NCBI GenBank assembly: GCA_049645705.1
Contig: JBARUK010000065.1
Span: forward strand, 1 to 64,000
Source of the DNA: JBGNFV01 sp049645705
GTDB lineage: Bacteria; Bacteroidota; Bacteroidia; Cytophagales; Cyclobacteriaceae
Direction: 5' to 3'
DNA length: 64,000 bases
Numbering within the stretch: the stretch's first letter is position 1; every line of letters begins with the position of its first letter. A program made the translations under genes and the position numbers. The notes under the pieces were generated by a model, which worked only from the letters and a program-made list of their open reading frames with translations, made no database searches and had not been told where the DNA came from. Shown piece after piece: positions 56,183 to 62,970 of the stretch.

Positions 56183-56338
56183 TTATCCGCCTTCAGAGGC
56201 AATCTGGTGTATCTGTGCTGAGGTTTTACGCCTGGTATTGTCTGGTTCCTGCTCTTCTGCACCGGCCCGTATGCGCAGGCACTGCTGCCTGGTAATCGCC
56301 ATTATATCCTGAAGAAGGCATTTGTCTATATTTTTCAT
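56183..56338 (-). CDS. Small peptide 3 of a tandem paralogous family
   Basis: This is a 51-residue peptide. It shares with its two neighbours an N-terminal helix-like stretch ending in an RAG motif followed by acidic residues (RIRAGAEEQEPD), but it lacks the common TQYISS end and stops with ASEGG. It starts 3 bp after the stop of peptide 2, so the genes are co-transcribed. No family is recognised. Confidence 0.6.
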   Translation of the reverse strand: MKNIDKCLLQDIMAITRQQCLRIRAGAEEQEPDNTRRKTSAQIHQIASEGG

Positions 56339-56341
56339 GGA

Positions 56342-56515
56342 CTAGCTGCTTATATACTGCGTAATCTGATCAAAGGTCTTCTGGGCCGCCTTGGCTTTCT
56401 TTATCGTGACCTTTGCAGTTGTTTCTGCATCGTGGTCTGCTGGTTCCTGTCCTGCTCTCAGGGTCAGGGTCTGGGGTATCGACAGCTTATAAGCTATCAG
56501 TGATCTCATAGTCAT
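56342..56515 (-). CDS. Small peptide 2 of a tandem paralogous family
   Basis: This is a 57-residue peptide (or 55 from the second ATG, 56509). It shares RAGQE in the middle and the C-terminal pattern AKVTIKKAKAAQK...TQYISS with peptide 1. It has no cysteine and no signal peptide. The conserved tail and the variable head recall precursor peptides, but no modification enzyme is encoded nearby. It is the middle gene of a three-gene minus-strand unit. Confidence 0.65.
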   Translation of the reverse strand: MTMRSLIAYKLSIPQTLTLRAGQEPADHDAETTAKVTIKKAKAAQKTFDQITQYISS

Positions 56516-56544
56516 TGTTCTTTTTCTTTATATAGTAAATCGTA

Positions 56545-56715
56545 TCAGCTACTTATGTATTGAGTCATCGCATTCATCGCTTTGTCTGCCATTTTCGCCT
56601 TATTAATGGTAACCTTAGAGGTGATCTCCTGTATTTTGGTGTGCTCCTCTTCACTTCCGGCGCGTATGTTCCATGCCTGGTGGTGGGTCAGTTTCAGATA
56701 ATTCAGGTTTTTCAT
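56545..56715 (-). CDS. Small peptide 1 of a tandem paralogous family
   Basis: This 56-residue peptide begins MKNLNYLKLTHHQAWNIRAG and ends KVTINKAKMADKAM...TQYISS. It is the first gene of the unit and lies 29 bp before peptide 2. The shared motifs across three adjacent genes and the terminator at the end support real coding. The function is unknown; precursor peptide, secreted signal or antitoxin-like protein are all possible. Confidence 0.65.
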   Translation of the reverse strand: MKNLNYLKLTHHQAWNIRAGSEEEHTKIQEITSKVTINKAKMADKAMNAMTQYISS

Positions 56716-56894
56716 AGTCAATGTGTTTTAGTTGTATGTACAGGCCTTCGGCAGGTACTCGGTCTAATTAAGTTAGTGTTTTTTCTGTAAAGAGACCATC
56801 TGCTGATGACCCTTTTGTATGACCGCTGAGATAAAAGCTGTTGACTTATCTAAAAGTCAGTCGTAAAATGTACCGGAATTTAACATCGAATACT

Positions 56895-57467
56895 ATGGCT
56901 AAGCAGCTCCTGAAAACCTGTACACTTCTGATCGGTATATTGGCCATTATGATCTCGTGCGGTGCGCCCGAAAGTGATCATACCGACCCGGTAGTTACAG
57001 TAGACCCTGTGATCACCACACTGATACTGGTAAGACATGCGGAGAAGGTGCAGGACGGCAGCCCGGACCCTGTACTGACCGAGAAGGGGACTGCCAGAGC
57101 TGCCCTGCTGGCTGATATGGTGCGGGAAGCGGACGTAGATGCTATCTACACTACTCCGTACGAGCGTAACCGGCTTACGGTACGGCCCACGGCTGAGACA
57201 CTGGGCCTTACTGCGGAAGAGTATGACCCCTCGGGTGATCCTCAGGCATTCCTGGACGAGGTGATAGAAAAACATAAAGGTAAAAAGGTACTGATAGCCG
57301 GGCACTCTAATACGGTGCCGCATCTGCTGAATGCCCTGGTAGGAGATGAGCAGTACCAGGACCTGCCGGACAGTGCCTATGATAACCTGTACATGGTGTC
57401 GGCTACCGAAACGGGCAGTGGGGTAGTGACAAACCTGCAGTTTAGTCCCGCGCAGGCTGATAAGTAA
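56895..57467 (+). CDS. Histidine phosphatase (phosphoglycerate-mutase-like) lipoprotein
   Basis: The start at 56895 gives a 190-residue protein with a lipoprotein signal (LLIGILAIMISCGAPE). The upstream-extended frame from 56841 has no signal-like start. The catalytic core is LILVRHAEKVQDG with the phospho-acceptor His, the second His is in LIAGHSNTVPHLL, and the Arg and acid residues are in place. It is probably an envelope phosphatase of small phosphoesters. No operon partner is present. Confidence 0.88.
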   Translation: MAKQLLKTCTLLIGILAIMISCGAPESDHTDPVVTVDPVITTLILVRHAEKVQDGSPDPVLTEKGTARAALLADMVREADVDAIYTTPYERNRLTVRPTAETLGLTAEEYDPSGDPQAFLDEVIEKHKGKKVLIAGHSNTVPHLLNALVGDEQYQDLPDSAYDNLYMVSATETGSGVVTNLQFSPAQADK

Positions 57468-57518
57468 TACAAAAGGGTATGACGGAAATGTGTATTGCCC
57501 TGGGGAAGGTAGGAGACC

Positions 57519-57716
57519 CTATTCGATGATCTCTTTTACCCTCCCTACTATGCCTGACTGTAAGCGGACCTTGATGCCATGCGGGTGAAATGCGCTTTTG
57601 GTAAGTAGCTTTCCTACGGTACCCTCAGTCAGTTCGCCCGTTCTCTGGTGGTGCTTCTGTACTACCTTTACCTGTATTCCGGGTTTTACGTCTTTTAGAT
57701 ACTGACCGTTTGGCAT
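57519..57716 (-). CDS. ywbE: YwbE family protein (DUF2196)
   Basis: This 65-residue protein matches the YwbE family over its full length (YLKDVKPGIQVKVVQKHHQR, RTGELTEGTVGKLLT, HGIKVRLQSGIVGRVKEI). The function is unknown; the small beta fold suggests RNA or ribosome binding. It is convergent to the phosphatase gene with a 51 bp spacer. Confidence 0.93.
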   Translation of the reverse strand: MPNGQYLKDVKPGIQVKVVQKHHQRTGELTEGTVGKLLTKSAFHPHGIKVRLQSGIVGRVKEIIE

Positions 57717-58073
57717 AATGTTATTGTAACTGCTTGCTATCTGCGGTGCAAGTTACGGCTAAAAGTGGCACTAAAAAAGAAGATGGATCCCGGACTACCT
57801 GGTAAACCGGCTTTCCGGCTCGCAGTTCAGATATTGATATATCCGGATACACAATCTGTTCTTTATCGGAAACTATTTTTATTACTGATCAGGATGCTAT
57901 AGTTTAGTGGTATACGTCAGCAAAAACTGACATTGTACTACGTATAGCCGGTCAGCTTTTTCCCTTCCTCGCCCTTCGCCGGATAGTATAATAATCAAGC
58001 ATATAGAGTTATCCACAATATCCTATAGGATAGGTATTCTCAGGATATGCTATAGCTATACTGTTGCTATAGC
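57717..58073. other. Intergenic with clustered symmetric sequences
   Basis: No gene is seen in this stretch. A DnaA-box-like TTATCCACA (58009-58017), a perfect palindrome TATCCTATAGGATA (58019-58032) and a 10 bp stem-loop ATGCTATAGC/GCTATAGCAT (58047-58075) follow one another just before the next ORF. The stem-loop covers the start codon of that ORF, which could control its translation. Confidence 0.5.
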
Positions 58074-58310
58074 ATGCTGACAGTTGCGCTGCTGGACAGT
58101 GCAGGTAATGTAATAGAAGGTGGGGCGGCCCGGGTGGAGGTAGCTAATGGCGTATATGCCTATGACCTCAGGGCTGACTTGCTTACCGAAGGGCTGGTCT
58201 ACATAAGAGTAGTGGCCAGGGACCGGCCGGGTAATACCACTACGATGGTAAAGGTATGGCATAGCGGTCAGAAGAAACCAAAGGCCGCTGAGCTGGAGGC
58301 CGGGGAATAA
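58074..58310 (+). CDS. Small hypothetical protein
   Basis: This 78-residue, beta-rich protein (LTVALLDSAGNVIEGG, VYAYDLRADLLTEGLVYIR) has a basic/acidic tail and no signal peptide. It resembles the strand pattern of secreted Ig-like modules but is not recognised. It could be a fragment of a larger protein. The start codon lies inside a stem-loop. Confidence 0.4.
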   Translation: MLTVALLDSAGNVIEGGAARVEVANGVYAYDLRADLLTEGLVYIRVVARDRPGNTTTMVKVWHSGQKKPKAAELEAGE

Positions 58311-58318
58311 TACCTCTT

Positions 58319-58491
58319 TTACTGGCGCGAGAGTTCTCTAGTGCCTTGCTCGATGGGGCTCTGCTGCTTTGTTACATCCCCCGGGGTTGGTTTTTGCGTG
58401 CTATGGTAGCAGTCTGCGCCTGCCCCCTTCGTGGGTATATGGTATTTATACCCTAGCGTGGAGGACTGGAATAAGGACTTGATGGTGCGGT
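58319..58491 (+). repeat. Dispersed ~170 bp intergenic repeat, copy A
   Basis: It aligns over its full length with copy C (62591-62762), sharing TTACTGGCGCGAG at the left end, GTTACATCCCCCGGGGTTGG and TGCGCCTGCCCCCTT in the middle, and TATACCCTAG towards the right. It has no ORF and no terminal inverted repeats. It lies in the spacer before the small RiPP-like gene. It could be a structured RNA or a non-autonomous element. Confidence 0.8.
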
Positions 58492-58679
58492 GTATGTCTG
58501 TGGATAAAGACAAGCCGGGTGCCTGCTTCTGTAATGGCTAACTATTCCTGATCAGACTTTATGGATAGTCTGATTAGCCCTTTGGTCTAGCCATATTATT
58601 ATGTTATATGTTTACTGTCATAGATGTTGTAGGAGTGTTTGGAATTGTATATTTTACATTATACCAAATAATAAAAGCT

Positions 58680-58838
58680 ATGAGAAAGCTAGATTTAAAC
58701 CAGCTCGAGGTGAGCAGCTTTGTAACGGGCACTGAGGCCCCGAACAAAAAGACGGTGAAGGGCGGAACGTCCCATGATGATACCATCACGATCATATACG
58801 GTACCTGTAACAGGTATCCCTGCTACCAGATACCCTGA
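58680..58838 (+). CDS. Pinensin-like (class I lanthipeptide type) RiPP precursor candidate 2
   Basis: The best start gives 52 residues: leader MRKLDLNQLEVSSFVTGTE, then TVKGG as double-glycine cleavage site. The ~23-residue core starts TSHDDT and contains two cysteines (GTCNRYPCYQ) with several Thr/Ser. The leader matches the pattern of the candidate at 52503. A longer frame from 58608 would add a membrane-like extension, but the conserved leader argues for 58680. A strong terminator follows at 58846. No modification or export genes are adjacent. Confidence 0.75.
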   Translation: MRKLDLNQLEVSSFVTGTEAPNKKTVKGGTSHDDTITIIYGTCNRYPCYQIP

Positions 58839-58845
58839 TAGTAAG

Positions 58846-58873
58846 AAAGCGGTCTGCTCCGGCAGACCGCTTT
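58846..58873. terminator. Strong bidirectional terminator
   Basis: A perfect 12 bp stem AAAGCGGTCTGC / GCAGACCGCTTT with loop TCCG lies between the convergent RiPP-like gene and the CPBP protease gene. A-tract and T-tract ends make it usable from both sides. Confidence 0.9.
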
Positions 58874-58898
58874 GATTATAGTCCATTCAGTATACCCA

Positions 58899-59792
58899 TT
58901 AAGCCCTATGTGCTACTACGGATGGGGAGGCTGCCGGTTTACCGGCACGTAAACCCGGCAACCTGGTCAGTGCCGAAAAGCCGACTGATGATACCAGCAG
59001 AATGACCTGGCATAATATGAATAGCCCCAGGTCCGCCCCATCTACTTCCCAGGAAAAGGTGCTGCTGACTACTTCGTTTACATCCGTGAAGAACAGCAGT
59101 ATGAGCCAGTTATTGGCAAAGTGAATACCTGCTGCGCGTTCTATACCCTCATCGTTGAGGGTAATAAGGGTGATCACAACGGAGAATATAAAACTATGAA
59201 AGAGATTTTCCAGCCCATACCCAAAGTGAGCTAAGGCAAAGAGCAGGGAAATAAGTCCGTTTGCCAGCCATAAACGGGCAAACTTTCGGCCGGCACCCTG
59301 CAGCAGGTAACCCCTGAACAGCAACTCTTCCCAGAATGTCTGTATGAACAGGCTTACACCCGTTACAATAGCCAGCAGGACAAAACGCGAGATACTACGG
59401 TCCGACAAAGGATCGGTAAGGGTAAAACCATTCAGAAGTAACATGGAGGCAAACAATAAGCCACCCCACAGCAGAAAGCCTTTGCCAAATAGCTGCCAGC
59501 GGACGTCCTTACCGGTATTGATAAGATACCGGAACGGCCGCTGGTGAATACGCCTGTAAATGACGTACAGTACACCCGTAAGTGCGCTGAATACGACAAA
59601 GATAAACAGGTAGGTAATCAGTTCTTTGCCAATAACCTCTACCAGCCCGGCAGATTTGAGTACGGGCAGCAGGGCACGGTTAATAAGCTGATTGAGCAGT
59701 ATGATGACTCCGGCCGAACTCAGTAACAGAACCGGTATAGCATACCAGGGATTGCGCCCTTCCCGCGATTGTTGTATAAATATCGTTTTCAT
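58899..59792 (-). CDS. CPBP-family intramembrane glutamic endopeptidase
   Basis: This 297-residue polytopic membrane protein has about eight hydrophobic segments. The Abi/CPBP motifs are FWEELLFRGYLLQG (EExxxR), ALAHFGYG (FxxxH-type) and GIHFANNWLILL. Members process prenylated or bacteriocin-like peptides or act in self-immunity. It is the next gene to the pinensin-like precursor, convergent with it, which may or may not be meaningful. It is divergent from the sensor kinase gene. Confidence 0.9.
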   Translation of the reverse strand: MKTIFIQQSREGRNPWYAIPVLLLSSAGVIILLNQLINRALLPVLKSAGLVEVIGKELITYLFIFVVFSALTGVLYVIYRRIHQRPFRYLINTGKDVRWQLFGKGFLLWGGLLFASMLLLNGFTLTDPLSDRSISRFVLLAIVTGVSLFIQTFWEELLFRGYLLQGAGRKFARLWLANGLISLLFALAHFGYGLENLFHSFIFSVVITLITLNDEGIERAAGIHFANNWLILLFFTDVNEVVSSTFSWEVDGADLGLFILCQVILLVSSVGFSALTRLPGLRAGKPAASPSVVAHRA

Positions 59793-59966
59793 ATGATCGT
59801 TCGGTTTGTTTCAGTATTACGTACGGTAAAAGTCATATGAAATACATGGAATATAAAGTTATAGTGATGTACAGAATGGCCTTTGTGATAAACTCTCCTT
59901 TCCTGTGACAAAAGGCTTTCATCACAAATATGTATCAGACTGCCCGGATAATCGTACCTTAATGGC

Positions 59967-60956
59967 ATGATGCAGTTCATCAAAAAACGATGGGTATACC
60001 ATGGCCTTCTCTGGTTACTTATATTTGCAGGCTTTGCCTGGCTTATATATAATAATGCGGAAGGGGAGGGGGCCTTTGTTTCCATTCTCAGGGCTATGTT
60101 CTTTTTTATCCCGGTCGTTCTGGTAGTGTATGCTGTTTTTGCATTGAAGAGCACTCTTTTTCCCAAACGCAGATACCTGCTGTTTACAGGCATGGCAATT
60201 GTTGTAATAGGGTCGGTAACGGCTCTCGCCTTGCTGCTCGAAAAGATGGCCCCCGGCACCGGTGCCCGTACTTCTGCCTGGCAACTTGCCATGAACCTTA
60301 CCTCTGTGTCGGCCATAGCTATAGGTCTGCAATACGCCAAACGCGGGCTGGTGGGGCAGTATCAGCTACAGGAACTGAAGGCTAAGAATGCGGAAATAGA
60401 GCTTAGCGTGCTTCGTACACAGCTTAATCCACATTTTTTATTTAATACACTTAATAATATATGCGGTATCAATATGACGGACCCCCAGAAGGGTACGGAC
60501 ATGCTGATGGAGCTGGCAGATATACTGCGGTATCACTTGTCATTCTCTGAGATGGAGAAGATCAGCCTGGCAGAGGAGATCGAGTTTATCCGGTCATACA
60601 TTATGCTGGAGAAGTTACGGCTGAGAGACCACAGTATGGTTACAACAGACTTCCCGGAAGACCCACCACCCCTGCACATAGCCCCGCTGTTGATCCTGCC
60701 GTATGTGGAAAATGCCTTTAAACACGGTACGCATGCTACTATACCCGGGTTTGTGTCCATTGCGATGCACTACTCTGACCATACGCTTTCTGTTACCATC
60801 AGAAATTCCGTTATTCCCGGTCAGCGAAAGGTGAGCACCCGTATCGGTATGCAAAATACGGCCCGCAGGCTGGCCCTGCTCTATCCGGGTGCACATACTC
60901 TGACGGTAGATGAAACGAACGATACCTATTCTGTAAAGCTAAGTCTGCACATATGA
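59967..60956 (+). CDS. LytS-type sensor histidine kinase
   Basis: This 329-residue protein has four membrane helices in residues ~10-125 and no extracellular sensor domain of note. A His_kinase domain follows, with the phospho-acceptor His156 in LNPHFLFNTLNN. The ATP-binding part has PLLILPYVENAFKHGTH and IGMQNTARRLALLYPG. It forms a two-component pair with the LytTR regulator, whose gene overlaps by 4 bp. Confidence 0.93.
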   Translation: MMQFIKKRWVYHGLLWLLIFAGFAWLIYNNAEGEGAFVSILRAMFFFIPVVLVVYAVFALKSTLFPKRRYLLFTGMAIVVIGSVTALALLLEKMAPGTGARTSAWQLAMNLTSVSAIAIGLQYAKRGLVGQYQLQELKAKNAEIELSVLRTQLNPHFLFNTLNNICGINMTDPQKGTDMLMELADILRYHLSFSEMEKISLAEEIEFIRSYIMLEKLRLRDHSMVTTDFPEDPPPLHIAPLLILPYVENAFKHGTHATIPGFVSIAMHYSDHTLSVTIRNSVIPGQRKVSTRIGMQNTARRLALLYPGAHTLTVDETNDTYSVKLSLHI

Positions 60957-61693
60957 TGGACATTACGGCGATAATTGTGGATGACGAGCCACTGGCGCAT
61001 AAGGTGCTGGAGGGGCATTTTCGTAAGATACCCTCTCTGAAGCTACTGGCTAACGGTTATGACGGGATCAGCGCCATGGAACTGATCAGGACGCATACGC
61101 CGGATGTGGTATTCCTGGATGTACAGATGCCGGACATAACGGGTATAGAGCTGGTGGATACGTTTGGCAGCAACGCCCCCAAGGTGATCTTTACTTCGGC
61201 CCACACTGAGTATGCCTTCGAAAGCTTTAACTACGACTGTGTGGTAGACTACCTGAACAAGCCGGTAAAGCTGGCCCGCATGGTGCGCTCGGTGGAGCGG
61301 CTGCGGAAGATACTGCAGCTGGAACAGTCCGTGAGTGCCGGGTCGCCTGTAGCGGCAGAGCGGAGTACTTTGCCGGCAGACTTTGTCTGTATAAAGGACG
61401 GTAAGACGCTATACAAGATCGCATATGATGAGCTGGTGTACCTGCAGTCATACGGCAACTACGTTAAGTATTTTCTGGCAGATGGTGATATAAAAATTGC
61501 CCGTAATACCATATCGCAGGCGCAGGAAGAGCTGCCTACGGGTAAGTTTTGCCGCATACACAAGAGCTATATGGTAAACCTGGACAGGATACGACAGGTA
61601 GAAGGCAACCAGGTAAAACTTGCCGATAGCGTACTACCTATCGGCAAACACTATAAGGCCCTGCTTACGGAGGTGCTGTCCGGCAGGCTTTGA
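60953..61693 (+). CDS. LytTR-family response regulator
   Basis: This 246-residue protein has an N-terminal receiver with phospho-acceptor Asp56 (VVFLDVQMPD) and acidic pair DDE at 10-12. Its C-terminal LytTR DNA-binding domain has VYLQSYGNYVKYFLADGD and CRIHKSYMVNLDRI. It acts with the coupled LytS-type kinase. Targets are unknown; the divergent CPBP gene is one candidate. Confidence 0.95.
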   Translation: MMDITAIIVDDEPLAHKVLEGHFRKIPSLKLLANGYDGISAMELIRTHTPDVVFLDVQMPDITGIELVDTFGSNAPKVIFTSAHTEYAFESFNYDCVVDYLNKPVKLARMVRSVERLRKILQLEQSVSAGSPVAAERSTLPADFVCIKDGKTLYKIAYDELVYLQSYGNYVKYFLADGDIKIARNTISQAQEELPTGKFCRIHKSYMVNLDRIRQVEGNQVKLADSVLPIGKHYKALLTEVLSGRL

Positions 61694-61755
61694 TAAGAGG
61701 GTGTGTAGGTTCATCACGACGCGGCACCTTTTCAGAGGCTGACAGAGGAAACAGT

Positions 61756-61887
61756 GCTCTGCTGCCTGGTTACATCCCCCGGCGTTTAGCTCTTGCATGC
61801 TATAGCAACAGTCTGCGCCTGCCCCCTTTGCAGGCACATGCTGCTCGTACCATACTGCTGAGGATCGTAAGGGGACTTGGTAGGTGC
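61756..61887 (+). repeat. Dispersed intergenic repeat, copy B (diverged)
   Basis: It shares GGTTACATCCCCCGG, the TGCATGCTATAGCAACAG block, GTCTGCGCCTGCCCCCTT and GGGGACTTGGTAGGTGC with copies A and C, in the same orientation. The left end is not recognisable. It fills most of the 287 bp spacer after the response regulator; the rest shows nothing. Confidence 0.7.
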
Positions 61888-61980
61888 CCCAGAGATGCTG
61901 GCAGATGCTCTTCCGCCATCGGTTTTTCGTCTGTCCATTCCCGATTTAGGCGGCAGATATTCCAGGAGCAATAATGATCT

Positions 61981-62520
61981 TTAGTCTTTGCAGGTGTTTT
62001 GTATAAACTTATCCATTTCCTTTAATGGCACACCATAATCAAATTGCTTTGGCTTTAGAGCCCCTACCAGGGTGGAGGTGAGCTTGTTGTTCAGTTCAGG
62101 CTCTATGATGGGATCCAGGATACCGCCAAAACCTTCGTAAAAATTTGCCTCCAGCTCGTAGGTAAGGCTATTGATGGTACCCAGGGCCTTTCGGTTATTG
62201 TTGGTCTTCAGAAAGCGCGGTTCGCAGGCAGCTTCCAGCTTTGGTCTGCAGCTTTCAGGTACGGTGATTTTGTCAAAGTAAAGCTGGTGCATGAGCCGCG
62301 TGTGGAAGCATTGGTGGAAGTTGACAATATCCTTTTTCAGTATATCTAACAGGATGATGGGGTAGTAGGTGACATCGTTTATTACCATCAGGCACTTCCT
62401 GCCGTTTAGCGAAAAAAGGTTTGCATTCCAGTTGCCCAGCGGCCCCACCGGCTCAGGCTCTTCTGCCATCAGCTTTTTGCCTATCAGCTTCTCCAGTTTG
62501 TTGGTGCAGTAGATGTTCAT
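61981..62520 (-). CDS. DUF6933-like protein
   Basis: The start at 62520 (MNIYCTNKLEKLIGKKL) gives 179 residues and matches the opening of DUF6933 proteins. The upstream extension to 62610 lacks coding character. Other blocks include WNANLFSLNGRKCLMVIND and LGTINSLTYELEANFYEG. It is soluble and of unknown function; relatives occur widely as single genes. Confidence 0.82.
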   Translation of the reverse strand: MNIYCTNKLEKLIGKKLMAEEPEPVGPLGNWNANLFSLNGRKCLMVINDVTYYPIILLDILKKDIVNFHQCFHTRLMHQLYFDKITVPESCRPKLEAACEPRFLKTNNNRKALGTINSLTYELEANFYEGFGGILDPIIEPELNNKLTSTLVGALKPKQFDYGVPLKEMDKFIQNTCKD

Positions 62521-62590
62521 GGGGTTAAATAACGGTAGAGCAGGGGAAAATTGGAAGAGAGCAAAGCAGATATTAGTTCGGGCACTCTCT

Positions 62591-62762
62591 TTACTGGCGC
62601 GAGTATTCACTCGTGCCTTGCTTGGGTACTTTATTGCCTTGTTACATCCCCCGGGGTTGGCTTTTGCGTGCTATGGTAGCATTCTGCGCCTGCCCCCTTG
62701 GTGGGTACATGGTGCCTATACCCTAGGGCAGAGGACCGAAAAGGGGACTTGGTGGGTGCGGT
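62591..62762 (+). repeat. Dispersed ~170 bp intergenic repeat, copy C
   Basis: This is the closest partner of copy A, with the same length and orientation. It contains GTTACATCCCCCGGGGTTGG, TGCGTGCTATGGTAGCA and TATACCCTAGGGCAGAGGAC. It lies between the DUF6933 gene and the AAA ATPase gene. Confidence 0.8.
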
Positions 62763-62893
62763 TTCATTTGGGCAGGTGGTACTTTATATTTTGATATCCC
62801 GGTTACCTCGGTATGAATAAGATACGCTTTATGCAGCTTTCTGCTTTTTTGTGATCTGAGGACCGGGGGCGTCCGTACGACGTGTTAAAATAA

Positions 62894-62956
62894 TTCTCAT
62901 TGAATGAGAGATTCTCTCACTAATTCTTACCTTTATAAAAATGAGAAACTTTCTCA
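62894..62956. promoter_or_regulatory. Paired palindromic operator-like sites before the AAA ATPase
   Basis: Two 15 bp perfect palindromes with nearly the same sequence, TGAGAGATTCTCTCA (62905-62919) and TGAGAAACTTTCTCA (62942-62956), are spaced 37 bp centre to centre. An additional overlapping inverted repeat, TTCTCAT/ATGAGAG, starts at 62894. The second site ends 14 bp before the start codon. This is the layout of a repressor operator pair; the regulator is not in the window. Confidence 0.65.
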
Positions 62957-62970
62957 CAAAATAGTGAATC

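Noticed and set aside
58009..58017. TTATCCACA as evidence of a replication origin
   Set aside because: A single DnaA-box match without a cluster, AT-rich unwinding element or dnaA/dnaN neighbours is expected by chance.
58899..59792. CPBP protease as the dedicated maturation enzyme of the adjacent RiPP-like peptide
   Set aside because: The genes are convergent and separated by a strong terminator, so co-expression is not supported; kept only as a remark.
61690..61974. 94-codon plus-strand frame after the response regulator
   Set aside because: It mostly translates copy B of the dispersed repeat and is not conserved in copies A and C.
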